From positions 62,001 to 126,000 of the forward strand of contig NZ_MZMV01000012.1 in the NCBI RefSeq assembly GCF_002210435.1: DNA of 64,000 bases, read 5' to 3'. The position numbers were made by a program, and so were the translations under genes. Shown here piece after piece: positions 7,622 to 16,445 of the stretch (position 1 is its first letter; each line of letters begins with the position of its first letter). The DNA is from Micromonospora wenchangensis (GTDB taxonomy: Bacteria > Actinomycetota > Actinomycetes > Mycobacteriales > Micromonosporaceae). Under the pieces are notes generated by a model that ran no database searches, was not told the DNA's origin, and saw only the letters and a program-made list of their open reading frames with translations.

Positions 7622-8494
7622 TCAGGCCGGCTGCGGGGTGTCGGCGGCGACGACCTGCCACGCCTCGACGTCACGGTCGGTCACCGTGGTCGGCGACTCC
7701 AGGTGGTACGCGCCGCTGGGCAGCACACCCGCGCCGCCGTACCGGGCCAGCACCGCGAGCTGGGCGGCGACGTCCTCGCCCTGGTGGTTCGCCGGCACCC
7801 GCCGCCAGAACTCGAAGCCGCCCGCGTCGACCAGTGCCGCCCGGTCGTAGAGCACGCAACCGCCGATCCAGGAGACCTTGTACGCCCGCCACGCCCCCGC
7901 CGGCAGGCCCAGCTTCTGCTGGACGTGCAGCAGGTTCGCGGCCGGGTGGATGGCGGCCCGCTGCCACTGCGGGGTGTCGGGGCGGACCCGTTCCGGCACC
8001 ACCGGCCCGTCCCACTCCTCGTAGTGCCGGTGCGTCTCCGGGCGGACGTCGTCGGCGTACGACAGGCCGTGCACGGCGTTGCCGACGAACCCGCAGCCCA
8101 GCTCCCCGATCGCGGTGACCAGCCGGTGCAGGGTGCCCGGTTCGAGCCAGACGTCGTCGTCGAGGCAGAGCACGTACCGGGCCACCGACCGGTCCAGCAG
8201 GTACGCCCGGTGTTCGGCCAGTCCGCGCCGGGGCAGCCGCCGGGTGAGCAGCACCGGGTGCCCCCGGTGGCGCAAGGCCCGGACCATGGTGGCCGCCGCC
8301 GGGTGCGCGTACGCCGGGTCGTGGTCGGACTGGTCGCTGACCACCACCCCGAAGTCGGGGACCTCGACCTGGGCGGCCAGCCCGGACAGGGTGACCGCCA
8401 GTTCGGCCGGCCGGTTGCGGGTGGGGATCAGCACGTCGAGCCGACGGGGTCGGCGGAACTCCCCGGCCGAGCCGAGGTCGAGCGGTCGGTTCAC
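7622..8494 (-). CDS. Glycosyltransferase family 2
   Basis: 290 aa from GTG at 8492-8494. It has a GT-A fold: LDVLIPTRNRPAELAVTLSGLA at the nucleotide site, CLDDDVWLEPG as the DxD metal/donor motif, then a GGFEFWRRVPANHQGEDVAA acceptor-site region with the ED motif. The start overlaps the hldE stop by 4 nt (GTGA), so the two are co-translated. It likely adds a sugar to the same glycan as the convergent GT9. The donor and acceptor are unknown. Confidence 0.88.
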   Translation of the reverse strand: MNRPLDLGSAGEFRRPRRLDVLIPTRNRPAELAVTLSGLAAQVEVPDFGVVVSDQSDHDPAYAHPAAATMVRALRHRGHPVLLTRRLPRRGLAEHRAYLLDRSVARYVLCLDDDVWLEPGTLHRLVTAIGELGCGFVGNAVHGLSYADDVRPETHRHYEEWDGPVVPERVRPDTPQWQRAAIHPAANLLHVQQKLGLPAGAWRAYKVSWIGGCVLYDRAALVDAGGFEFWRRVPANHQGEDVAAQLAVLARYGGAGVLPSGAYHLESPTTVTDRDVEAWQVVAADTPQPA

Positions 8495-10374
8495 GTGGTC
8501 CTGCCCAGGTGTTCGGCGGTCGGGATCGGGGTGGCCGGGGTGGAAGCCGGGCCGGGTGCCGTCGGCGGACCGGCGGCGGGTCGTACCGGATCGGCCGGCG
8601 CGTCGGCGGTGGCCGGGGCGGCGTCGGCCTGGGCCCGGATCCGGTCGATGATCGCCGAGGTGGACCGGTCCGGCACGTAGCCGAGGGTGCGCACCTGACC
8701 GCCGAGCCGGCGCACCAGGGGCGCTTCCGGGACCATCTCCGGCGGGTAGTCGCCGCCCTTGACGTACACGTCGGGGCGCACCGCCTCGATCAGGTCGGCC
8801 GGCGAGTCCTCCTCGAAGACCACCACGTGGTCCACGCAGGACAGCGCGGCGAGCAGGGCGATTCGGTCCTCCACCGGGTTGACCGGCCGGTCGGCCCCCT
8901 TGAGCCGGCGGACGCTGGAGTCGGAGTTGACCGCCACCACCAGCAGGTCGCCGAGCGCGCGGGCCTGTTCCAGGTAGCGCACGTGCCCCGGGTGCAGCAC
9001 GTCGAAGCAGCCGTTGGTGAACACCACGGACCGGCCGGACCGCCGGTGGTCGGCGACGATCGCGTCCAGCTCGCCGGTGCCGACCAGCGTCGGATGGGTG
9101 CCGCCGCCGGACGTGCCACCGAGCGCGCCGAGCAGGTCCTCCCGGCGGCACACGCAGGTGCCGGTGTCGGAGACGGTGATGGTGGCGGCGAGCTGGGCCA
9201 GTTGGGCGGCGGTCGGCAGCGGCGCCCCGGCGGCCAGCGCGAGGGTCATCGCCGCCAGGTACGCGTCGCCCGCTCCGACGGCGTGACTGGCCGGGACGGG
9301 GGTGCTGTGGCTGCGCCGGGGCGCGCCGTCCGGGCCGCCGACGATGGCGCCCTCGGTGTCCAGGGTCACCGCGACCACGTCCGCGCCGGTGTGCGCCCGC
9401 AACTCGGCCAGCCGCGCCTGCGCCAGCCCGGCCCGGTCGACCCCCTCGCCGACGGTGGCGTTGACGGTCACCCCGGCCCCGGTCACGCTCAGCCCGTCCC
9501 CGGTCATCGCGACCCGCCCCTCGCCCGGGGTCGGCTCCCCGGTCGGGCCGGTGGCCCGGCCGACGCCACCCGGGGCGGTGCCCACGACCAGCTCCGACGG
9601 CCCGTCCGCCGGATCGTTGGGCGGGTGGTCCAGGTGCAGGCCGGTGCCGCCGGTACGGGCCGGGGCGGGTGGCGCGCCGAAGCCGGCGGCGGCGCGGGCC
9701 AGCAGCCGGGTCGCCTCGGCGAAACTGGGGGTGACCACCGTCGGGTTCAGCCCCCGCCAGTCGGCGAGGTCGTGGGCGTCCAGGGCGACGGTGGCGTACC
9801 GGTGCCGGTGGGCGACCAGCCAGGCGCGTACCGGGGCGGGCAGCGCGCCGAGGCCGTAGTCGCAGACCACCAGCGTGGGCGCGAGCCCGCCGGCCACCGC
9901 CCGCAGTTCCTCGGTGGCGCAGCTCAGGGCGGTGAGCAGCCGCCCGACCCCGTCGTCGTCGAGCGGGTCGTCCGGGTCGCCGGAGTCCTCGCGGAGCAGG
10001 ATCTGGTTGCCGGCGAGCATCCGGCGTTTCACCGGCGTCGGCCGGTGGGGTTCGCTGACCGTACGGTCCCAGACGCCGGCCCGGTCCAGGCAGTCGTGCA
10101 GCTCGTCGCCGGCCACGTCCGCGCCGACCGGGGCGACGAGCAGGGCCCGCCCGCCGAGGGTGGCGACGTTGACCGCGGTGTTCGCGGCCCCACCGGCGGC
10201 GGTGATCCGTCGGCGCAGGGTGAGGATCGGCGCGGGGGCCTCCCGGCACAGCCGCTCCGACTCGGCGAAGCGCCACTCGTCGAGCATGGCGTCGCCGACG
10301 ACGAGGACGGCGCGTTCCCGCCAGCTCTCCACGACGGTGGCGAGCCGGCGCTGTTCCGCTGCTGCTCCTGCCAT
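8491..10374 (-). CDS. hldE: Bifunctional heptose 7-phosphate kinase / heptose 1-phosphate nucleotidyltransferase
   Basis: 627 aa. The N-terminal ribokinase-fold domain has GGAANTAVN (61-69) and the catalytic GAGD (367-370). The C-terminal cytidylyltransferase-fold domain starts at TNGCFDVLHPGH (453-464) and includes VYVKGGDY. HldE makes ADP- (or GDP-) heptose from sedoheptulose-derived heptose 7-phosphate. The kinase domain carries an extra Pro/Gly-rich segment at about residues 232-312 not found in standard HldE, and a Pro/Ala tail follows the transferase domain. ATG 10374 is chosen; a TTG at 10407 is also in frame. GmhA, GmhB and HldD are not in the window. Confidence 0.88.
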   Translation of the reverse strand: MAGAAAEQRRLATVVESWRERAVLVVGDAMLDEWRFAESERLCREAPAPILTLRRRITAAGGAANTAVNVATLGGRALLVAPVGADVAGDELHDCLDRAGVWDRTVSEPHRPTPVKRRMLAGNQILLREDSGDPDDPLDDDGVGRLLTALSCATEELRAVAGGLAPTLVVCDYGLGALPAPVRAWLVAHRHRYATVALDAHDLADWRGLNPTVVTPSFAEATRLLARAAAGFGAPPAPARTGGTGLHLDHPPNDPADGPSELVVGTAPGGVGRATGPTGEPTPGEGRVAMTGDGLSVTGAGVTVNATVGEGVDRAGLAQARLAELRAHTGADVVAVTLDTEGAIVGGPDGAPRRSHSTPVPASHAVGAGDAYLAAMTLALAAGAPLPTAAQLAQLAATITVSDTGTCVCRREDLLGALGGTSGGGTHPTLVGTGELDAIVADHRRSGRSVVFTNGCFDVLHPGHVRYLEQARALGDLLVVAVNSDSSVRRLKGADRPVNPVEDRIALLAALSCVDHVVVFEEDSPADLIEAVRPDVYVKGGDYPPEMVPEAPLVRRLGGQVRTLGYVPDRSTSAIIDRIRAQADAAPATADAPADPVRPAAGPPTAPGPASTPATPIPTAEHLGRTT

Positions 10375-10495
10375 GCCCACCGGGGTCCCCCGCCCCGACC
10401 AGGCCAAACCCTCCGCCCTGGCCGGCGACCTGGGTCACGTTTCGCACCCCGCGCCCCGGGAACCGACAGAGGTATCCGGAGAGGGGAAAACCGAC

Positions 10496-11044
10496 ATGGC
10501 AGCCACGACATTGCAGGGCAAGCGGATCGCGTTCCTCGCCACCGACGGCGTGGAGGAGGTCGAGTACGTGCAGCCGCGTGAGGCGGTCGAGAAGGCGGGC
10601 GCGACCGCCGAGCTGGTGTCGCTCAAGCCTGGCAGCATCCAGGCCTTCAACCACCTCGACCAGGGCAAGACGTACGACGTGGCGGTGACGGCGGCCGACG
10701 CGGACGCCGACCGTTACGACGCGCTGGTGCTGCCCGGTGGGGTGGCCAACCCGGACTTCCTGCGTACCGACCCGGACGCGGTCCGGTTCGTGAAGGCGTT
10801 CTTCACCGCCGGGAAGCCGGTCGGGGTGATCTGTCACGGCCCGTGGACGCTGGTCGAGGCGGGTGTGGTGGCGGGCCGCCGGATCACCAGCTGGCCGAGC
10901 CTGCGTACCGACCTGACCAACGCCGGCGCGACCTGGGTCGACGAGCAGGTGGTGACCGACGGCAACCTGGTCAGCAGCCGTAAGCCCGACGACCTGCCGG
11001 CGTTCTGCGCCGCGATCGTCGACCGGTTCGCCGCCGGCGACTGA
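10496..11044 (+). CDS. DJ-1/PfpI family protein (type 1 glutamine amidotransferase-like)
   Basis: 182 aa from ATG 10496, preceded by a GGAGAGGGG-type ribosome binding site. The class I glutamine amidotransferase fold has its nucleophile elbow at VICHGPW (Cys113, followed by His114) and the acidic residue in DGVEEVEY (Glu20-22 region). DALVLPGG and the SWPSLRTDLTNAGATWVD segment match the PfpI/YhbO group, which is linked to stress and repair of glycated or carbonyl-damaged molecules. It diverges from hldE and ends with a clear hairpin. Confidence 0.9.
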   Translation: MAATTLQGKRIAFLATDGVEEVEYVQPREAVEKAGATAELVSLKPGSIQAFNHLDQGKTYDVAVTAADADADRYDALVLPGGVANPDFLRTDPDAVRFVKAFFTAGKPVGVICHGPWTLVEAGVVAGRRITSWPSLRTDLTNAGATWVDEQVVTDGNLVSSRKPDDLPAFCAAIVDRFAAGD

Positions 11045-11053
11045 GCCGTCCCG

Positions 11054-11088
11054 CGACGGGCACGCGGGGTCCGCCCGCGTGCCCGTCG
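11054..11088 (+). terminator. Hairpin terminator after PfpI-like gene
   Basis: CGACGGGCACGCGGG (11054-11068) is the exact complement of CCCGCGTGCCCGTCG (11074-11088), a 15-bp stem with a 5-nt loop, starting 10 nt past the stop. Confidence 0.8.
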
Positions 11089-11153
11089 GTGGGTCCGGGG
11101 CAGGTTTCCCCGGCCCGCAGGCATGTTCGCGGGGGAGCGGGAAAGAAGGCGGG

Positions 11154-12827
11154 ATGACCGCCCAGACCCACGGCCAGCCGGTGCTCCAGGCCCGCCAGCT
11201 CCGCCTGTTGATGTTCGGCCTGATGACCGGCATGCTGCTGGCCGCGCTCGACCAGACCATCGTCGGTACGGCGTTGCCCACCATCGTCGGCGAGTTGGGC
11301 GGGATCGACCACTACTCGTGGGTGGTGACCGCCTACCTGCTCGCCTCGACCGCCTCCACCCCGCTCTACGGCAAGATGGCCGACCTGTACGGCCGCCGCC
11401 CGGTCTTCCTCTTCTCGATCGGCACGTTCCTGCTCGGCTCGCTGCTGGCCGGCCTGTCGCAGGACATGACCCAGCTGATCGTCACCCGGGGGGTGCAGGG
11501 CATCGGTGCGGGTGGCCTGATGACGTTGGCGTTCACCATCATCTCGGACGTGGTGTCACCCCGGGAGCGTGGTCGCTACCAGGGGCTGTTCGGGGCGGTC
11601 TTCGGTGTCTCCTCGGTGGCCGGCCCGCTGGTCGGCGGCTACTTCGCCGAGACCAACTGGCGGTGGATCTTCTATCTGAACGTGCCGCTGGCGCTGCTGG
11701 CGATCGTGGTCTGCTACCACGTGCTGCGGTTGATCCCGTTCGAGCGGCGGGAGCACACCGTGGACTGGCTGGGCGCGGCGCTGCTGGTCGCCGGGGTGAG
11801 CGCGTTGCTGCTGGCGCTGAGCTGGGGCGGCAACTCGTACGCCTGGGGTTCGGCGACGATCGTCGGGCTGTTCGTGGCGGGCGCGGTGCTCGGGGTGGCG
11901 TTCGTGCTCCAGGAGGCCCGGGTCGGCGAGCCGATCCTGCCGCTGGGGCTGTTCCGCTCGGCGACGTTCGCGCTGGCCAACTCGGCGGGCTTCGTGCTCG
12001 GTCTGGTGATGTTCGGGTCGATCATCTTCATCCCGCTCTACCTCCAGATCGTCAAGGGCGCCTCGCCCACCCGCAGTGGTCTGCTGATGCTGCCGATGAT
12101 GGCCGGCATCATCGTCACCTCGATCGTGACCGGTCGGGCGATGAGCCGGATCGGCAGGTACAAGTGGTTCCCGGTGGCCGGTTCGGTGGTGCTGGTCGCC
12201 GGCATGCTGCTGTTCACCCGGCTCCAGGTGGACAGCTCGCTCTGGGCGGCGTTCGGCTACATGGTGGTCATCGGCGTCGGGCTGGGCCTGTGCATGCAGT
12301 CGCTCATCCTCGGCGTGCAGAACGCGGTGGACGTACGGAACCTGGGCGCGGCGACCTCCTCGGCGACGTTCTTCCGGTCGCTGGGCGGCTCGTTCGGGGT
12401 GGCCATCCTGGGCGCGGTGCTCTCCTCCCGGCTCGCCGGTGGCCTGGCCGACCGGCTGCCCGGCGCGATCGCCCAGCTCCCGCCCGAGCAGCGGGCGGCG
12501 GTGGCGGGCAGCGGCACGAACATCTCGATCAACGACCCGGCGACGATCCTGGCCCTGCCCGGCCCGGTCCGGGCGGCCATCCAGGCGTCCTTCGTCGACG
12601 CGTTGCACCTGGTGTTCCTGACCACCGGCCTGATCGCGCTGCTCGCCGTGCTGGTCACCCTGGCCCTGCCGAACGACCAGCTCCGGGGTGCCGGCCCGCA
12701 GGGCGCGACCGGCGGCACCGACCCGCTCGGTGGTAGGGCTCCCGCCCCCGGCGGCAAGCCCCTGACCCGGGAGTCCAGGGAGGAAGCCGCCGCCGACCTC
12801 AACGCCAAGTCCCAAACCATGCTCTGA
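11154..12827 (+). CDS. DHA2 (14-TMS) MFS multidrug exporter
   Basis: 557 aa. It opens with the DHA2 signature LDQTIVGTALPTIVGELGG. Motif A is GKMADLYGRRPVFL, motif B is TRGVQGIGAGGL, and motif C is GPLVGGYFAETNWRWIFYLNVP. About 14 membrane spans can be counted, followed by a hydrophilic tail after LVTLALPNDQ. The start ATG 11154 has GGCGGG-type spacing upstream. This proton-driven family exports drugs, dyes or secondary metabolites; no adjacent TetR gene suggests a ligand. Its 3' end abuts the dispersed palindrome. Confidence 0.92.
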   Translation: MTAQTHGQPVLQARQLRLLMFGLMTGMLLAALDQTIVGTALPTIVGELGGIDHYSWVVTAYLLASTASTPLYGKMADLYGRRPVFLFSIGTFLLGSLLAGLSQDMTQLIVTRGVQGIGAGGLMTLAFTIISDVVSPRERGRYQGLFGAVFGVSSVAGPLVGGYFAETNWRWIFYLNVPLALLAIVVCYHVLRLIPFERREHTVDWLGAALLVAGVSALLLALSWGGNSYAWGSATIVGLFVAGAVLGVAFVLQEARVGEPILPLGLFRSATFALANSAGFVLGLVMFGSIIFIPLYLQIVKGASPTRSGLLMLPMMAGIIVTSIVTGRAMSRIGRYKWFPVAGSVVLVAGMLLFTRLQVDSSLWAAFGYMVVIGVGLGLCMQSLILGVQNAVDVRNLGAATSSATFFRSLGGSFGVAILGAVLSSRLAGGLADRLPGAIAQLPPEQRAAVAGSGTNISINDPATILALPGPVRAAIQASFVDALHLVFLTTGLIALLAVLVTLALPNDQLRGAGPQGATGGTDPLGGRAPAPGGKPLTRESREEAAADLNAKSQTML

Positions 12828-12867
12828 CCGGCCCGGCCCGGCCCGGCCCGGCCCGCCCGGCCCTGCC

Positions 12868-12931
12868 CCGGTGATCAAGAGGTTTGCGTCAGCCTCCGCG
12901 CGATTTCTGACGCAAACCTCTTGATCACCGG
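12868..12931. repeat. Dispersed palindromic element, copy 1 (convergent intergenic)
   Basis: Two perfectly complementary 25-bp arms (12868-12892 and 12907-12931) are separated by a 14-nt spacer. The arm core GATCAAGAGGTTTGCGTCA occurs again, in the same orientation pair, at 38453-38514. The element lies between the 3' ends of the DHA2 exporter and the NUDIX gene, so it can act as a bidirectional terminator. A (CGGCC)n simple repeat precedes it (about 12829-12860). No protein is encoded in 12828-13016. Confidence 0.85.
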
Positions 12932-13016
12932 AGGGAAAAGGGGCGAAAAGGGCGGCGGAGTCGGGTGGCGGCGGGAGGTGGGCACTCAGCGGGGAGGTCG
13001 GCCCGGGGTCGGGGGG

Positions 13017-13508
13017 CTACTTCAGGATGAGGCGGTTGGTCTGGGCGAAGACGTCGAGGTCGGCGAGGGTTTCCGGGACCGAGAGGGAGAGCGGGGCGGG
13101 GAACTCGTGCGGGTGCAGGAAGGCGGCGTCGGTCGTCTCGTCGGTGACCCGGGCCAGCTCGCCGTCCCACTCGTCGACCCGGAACGCGGTGGTGAAGATC
13201 TGGTAGGTGTGGCCGTACATGTTGGTGTGGGTGCGGTCCGGGCCGGTGTAGAGGGCGAAGGCGCTGACCCGCAGGGCGCGCAGGCCGGTCTCCTCGCGTA
13301 CCTCCCGCACCGCGCAGTCGGCGATCGACTCGCCGAGTTCCATCGCGCCCGCCGGCAGCGCCCACTGGCCGTTGTCGGAGCGGCGGATCAGCAGCACCCG
13401 CCCGGCGTCGTCGCGCACCACGGCGCGGGCGCCGACGAACATCAGCGTCCGGTCACCGGCCAGGGCGCGTAGTTGTCCCACGTACGAGTCGGCCCAGGAG
13501 ATACTCAC
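13017..13508 (-). CDS. NUDIX hydrolase
   Basis: 163 aa from GTG at 13506-13508. The NUDIX box runs from GAMELGESIADCAVREVREETGL, fitting GX5EX7REUXEEXGU with all catalytic Glu residues present. The N-terminal helix MSISWADSYVGQLRAL matches the actinomycete subgroup often labelled ADP-ribose pyrophosphatase or MutT-like; substrates are nucleoside diphosphate derivatives. It is divergent from the acyl-CoA ligase over an 84-nt promoter region and convergent with the DHA2 exporter. Confidence 0.88.
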   Translation of the reverse strand: MSISWADSYVGQLRALAGDRTLMFVGARAVVRDDAGRVLLIRRSDNGQWALPAGAMELGESIADCAVREVREETGLRALRVSAFALYTGPDRTHTNMYGHTYQIFTTAFRVDEWDGELARVTDETTDAAFLHPHEFPAPLSLSVPETLADLDVFAQTNRLILK

Positions 13509-13592
13509 CCGGACAATCTACGCAGCATCTCGGTAACGCTCGGACGTTCCGGGGGTTCCCAACGTGTGACCGGCGACACTAGCTTGTCACCC

Positions 13593-15242
13593 ATGCGTAG
13601 CACGATGATGGACGCCCCGCTCCAGGTCGCCCGGATCCTCGAACACGGCGTCACCGTGCACGGCACGGCCGAGGTGGTCACCTGGACGGGTGCCGGGCCG
13701 CGCCGGATGTCGTACGCCGAGGTGGGGCGGACGGCGGCCCGGCTGGCCCACGCGCTGCGCGACGAGTGCGGGGTGACCGGCGACGAGCGGGTCGCCACCT
13801 TCATGTGGAACAACACCGAGCACCTGGTGGCGTACTTCGCCGTGCCGAGCATGGGCGCGGTGCTGCACACCCTGAACATCCGGCTCTTTCCCGACCAGGT
13901 CACCTACATCGCCAACCACGCGCAGGACCGGGTGGTGCTTGTCGACTCGACGCTCATCCCGCTGCTGGCCCGGGTGCTCGGCGAGCTGACCACGGTGCGG
14001 CACGTGGTGGTGGTCGGCGGGGGCGACCCCGGGCCGCTGCGGGCGGTCGCCGGTGACCTGGTCACCTTCCACCACTGGGACGACCTGCTGGCCGGCCGGC
14101 CCGAGCACTACGACTGGCCCGAGGTCGACGAGCGGGACGCCGCCGCGCTCTGCTACACCTCCGGCACCACCGGTCATCCCAAGGGCGTCGCCTACTCGCA
14201 CCGGTCGATCTACCTGCACTCGTTGCAGGTGTGCCTGCCGGAGGGGTTCGGGCTCGGGCCGGGCGACCGGGAGTTGGCCATCGTGCCGATGTTCCACGCG
14301 ATGTCCTGGGGGCTGCCGTACGCGGCGTTCCTCTCCGGCGCGTCGCTGATCATGCCGGACCGGTTCCTCCAGGCCGAGCCGATCGCCGAGATGATCGCCG
14401 CCGAGCGGCCCACCCTGGCCGGCGCGGTGCCGACCATCTGGAACGACCTGCTGGCCCACCTGGACGCCCACGACGTGGACACCTCGTCGCTCAAGGAGGT
14501 GATCGTCGGCGGTTCGGCCTGCCCGCCCGCGCTGATGCACGCGTTCGCCGAGCGGCACGGCATCGAGGTGATCCACGCCTGGGGGATGACCGAGATGTCC
14601 CCGCTGGGGTCGGTGTCCCGGGCGCCGGCCGGGGTGACCGGCGACGACGCCTGGCGGTACCGGTACACGCAGGGGCGGGTGCCGGCCGGCGTGGCCGCCC
14701 GGATCGTCGGGCCGCTGGGCGAGCCGCTGCCCGCCGACGGGGCGTCCGTGGGCGAGTTGGAGGTACGCGGCCCGTGGGTGACCGCCCGGTACGTCGGCGA
14801 CGACGCCCCCGACCCGGAGAAGTTCCGCGACGGCTGGCTGCGTACGGGTGACGTCGGCACGCTTTCGCCGGACGGGTTCATCACCCTCACCGACCGGGCC
14901 AAGGACGTGATCAAATCCGGTGGGGAGTGGATCTCCTCGGTGGAGCTGGAGAACGCGTTGATGGCCCACCCGGACGTGCAGGAGGCCTGTGTGGTGGGGG
15001 TGCCGGACCAGCGCTGGGGTGAGCGTCCACTGGCCACCGTGGTGGTCCGCGAGGGCGCGTCGACCAGTGTGGAGCAGCTCCGTGCGTTCCTGGCCGGTTC
15101 GGTGGCACACTGGCAGCTACCGGAACGCTGGGCGGTCATCGACGCGGTGCCCAGGACCAGCGTCGGCAAGTTCGACAAGAAGGTGGTGCGTTCGCGGTAC
15201 GCCGCCGGCGACCTGGAGGTACGGGAGCTGGCGGGGCCGTAA
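13593..15242 (+). CDS. Long-chain fatty-acid--CoA ligase (acyl-AMP-forming)
   Basis: 549 aa from ATG 13593 (MRSTMMDAPLQVARILEHG, a conserved start of this subgroup). The adenylate-forming signature CYTSGTTGHPKGVAYSHRS is present, as are WGMTEMSPLG, the TGDVGTLSPDG hinge region, and the C-terminal catalytic Lys in SVGKFDKK. The enzyme activates a medium- or long-chain fatty acid to acyl-AMP and transfers it to CoA. It is monocistronic, with a hairpin terminator at 15306-15343. Confidence 0.92.
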   Translation: MRSTMMDAPLQVARILEHGVTVHGTAEVVTWTGAGPRRMSYAEVGRTAARLAHALRDECGVTGDERVATFMWNNTEHLVAYFAVPSMGAVLHTLNIRLFPDQVTYIANHAQDRVVLVDSTLIPLLARVLGELTTVRHVVVVGGGDPGPLRAVAGDLVTFHHWDDLLAGRPEHYDWPEVDERDAAALCYTSGTTGHPKGVAYSHRSIYLHSLQVCLPEGFGLGPGDRELAIVPMFHAMSWGLPYAAFLSGASLIMPDRFLQAEPIAEMIAAERPTLAGAVPTIWNDLLAHLDAHDVDTSSLKEVIVGGSACPPALMHAFAERHGIEVIHAWGMTEMSPLGSVSRAPAGVTGDDAWRYRYTQGRVPAGVAARIVGPLGEPLPADGASVGELEVRGPWVTARYVGDDAPDPEKFRDGWLRTGDVGTLSPDGFITLTDRAKDVIKSGGEWISSVELENALMAHPDVQEACVVGVPDQRWGERPLATVVVREGASTSVEQLRAFLAGSVAHWQLPERWAVIDAVPRTSVGKFDKKVVRSRYAAGDLEVRELAGP

Positions 15243-15305
15243 CACTTTTCGGCGCTTCGTCGCCGATAGGGGTAGGGACGTTACTCCTGAAACATCCCTC
15301 CCCAC

Positions 15306-15343
15306 GGGGCGGCCCCGGCGTTCGCACCGCGCCGGGGCCGCCC
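15306..15343 (+). terminator. Terminator after acyl-CoA ligase
   Basis: GGGCGGCCCCGGCG (from 15307) pairs with CGCCGGGGCCGCCC (to 15343). It lies between the convergent acyl-CoA ligase and quinone oxidoreductase genes and could serve both. The stretch 15355-15422 is noticeably AT-richer than its surroundings but holds no convincing gene. Confidence 0.75.
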
Positions 15344-15422
15344 TTCCTCGCGGGTGACCCGCCATGTCATTGTTGCGAGAATTACTCGCTTCTGTCCGGG
15401 TGATTGCGAAATGTCCTCGGAA

Positions 15423-16436
15423 TTACTGCCCGGTGGTGTCGATCAGCACCTTCCCCACCACCGCGTCCTCCACCGCCCGGTGCGCGTCGGCGGCCTGCGC
15501 CAAGCCGAAGCGGTGCAGCGGCAGGCCGGCCTCCGCGCCCACCCGTACCGCCCCCTGGGCGACCGCCGCCGCCACGTCGGTCACCGCCTGCGCCTTGGCC
15601 GCCTTCGGCGCGGTGTAGACCAGCACGAACTGCCAGCGGGCGTTCGGGGCCATCAACGGCCGGATCGGCAGGGTCACCTCGCCGCCACCGTCGTCGGCGT
15701 AGACGCAGACCGCCCCACCGGGCCGCAGCACCTGCACGTCGGTGGCCGCGTTACGGGCGGCGGAGACCTCCACGATCGTGTGCACCCCGTCGGGCGAGAG
15801 CTTGCGGACCTCGTCGACCACGTCCTGCTCCCGGTAGTCGACCACGAAGGACGCCCCGGCCGCCGCCGCCAACTGCGCCTTCTCCGGGCTGCTCACCGTC
15901 GCGATGACACAGGCGTCGGCCCAGCGGGCCAACTGGATCGCCGCGTTGCCCACCGCACCCGCCCCACCCTGCACCAGCACCACGTGGTCGCTGAGCGCCC
16001 CGGCGTGCAGGGTGTCCGGCATGTACTCCCCGACGGTCAGGCAGCGGTGTGCGGTGAGGAACGGGATGCCCAGGCACGCCCCCAGATCGAAGGAGGCGTC
16101 CCCCAGCGGCACCACCTGCCGGACCGGCACCACCGTGTACTCGGCGGCCGTACCCCACGGGCGCTGCCAGGCGGCCTCCCAGATCCACACCCGTTCCCCG
16201 GTCAGACCCTGGTCGACCCCCGCGCCGACCGCCTCCACCACGCCCGCCCCGTCCTGCCCCGGGGTCTGCCAGCCGACCGGTAGCGGCTGCTGCCGGCGGC
16301 TCTTCCAGTCGGTCGGGTTCACCCCGGCCACCGCCAGCCGGACCAGCACCTCCCCCGGCCCCGGCTCGGGCACCGGCCGGTCGACCAGCCGGAGCACCGA
16401 CGGGTCACCGGTGCGTTCGTACACGATCGTCTGCAT
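15423..16436 (-). CDS. NADPH:quinone reductase, zeta-crystallin-like (MDR superfamily)
   Basis: 337 aa. The GroES-like N-terminus (AGVNPTDWKSR, GQDGAGVVEAVGAGV) is followed by a Rossmann fold with VLVQGGAGAVGNAAIQLARWA, matching the NADPH-binding AxxGxxG pattern. The catalytic zinc ligands of alcohol dehydrogenases are absent, so it is a quinone-oxidoreductase or enone-reductase type enzyme. It starts 9 nt after the zinc dehydrogenase stop and is probably co-transcribed with it. Confidence 0.88.
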   Translation of the reverse strand: MQTIVYERTGDPSVLRLVDRPVPEPGPGEVLVRLAVAGVNPTDWKSRRQQPLPVGWQTPGQDGAGVVEAVGAGVDQGLTGERVWIWEAAWQRPWGTAAEYTVVPVRQVVPLGDASFDLGACLGIPFLTAHRCLTVGEYMPDTLHAGALSDHVVLVQGGAGAVGNAAIQLARWADACVIATVSSPEKAQLAAAAGASFVVDYREQDVVDEVRKLSPDGVHTIVEVSAARNAATDVQVLRPGGAVCVYADDGGGEVTLPIRPLMAPNARWQFVLVYTAPKAAKAQAVTDVAAAVAQGAVRVGAEAGLPLHRFGLAQAADAHRAVEDAVVGKVLIDTTGQ

Positions 16437-16445
16437 GCCGTCTCC

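Noticed and set aside
7622..11284. Very long open minus-strand frame running beyond GT2
   Set aside because: Only the part to 8494 has GT2 sequence; the upstream part is antisense to or in another frame of hldE and PfpI genes and is low in coding character. GC-rich DNA has few stop codons.
12829..12860. CGGCC simple repeat as a possible CRISPR-like or regulatory array
   Set aside because: Short, uninterrupted low-complexity repeat without spacers; slippage product.
15364..15618. Small plus-strand frame starting MSLLRELLASVRVIAK
   Set aside because: The first 20 codons are AT-rich and atypical, the rest is antisense to the quinone reductase; no ribosome binding site of note.
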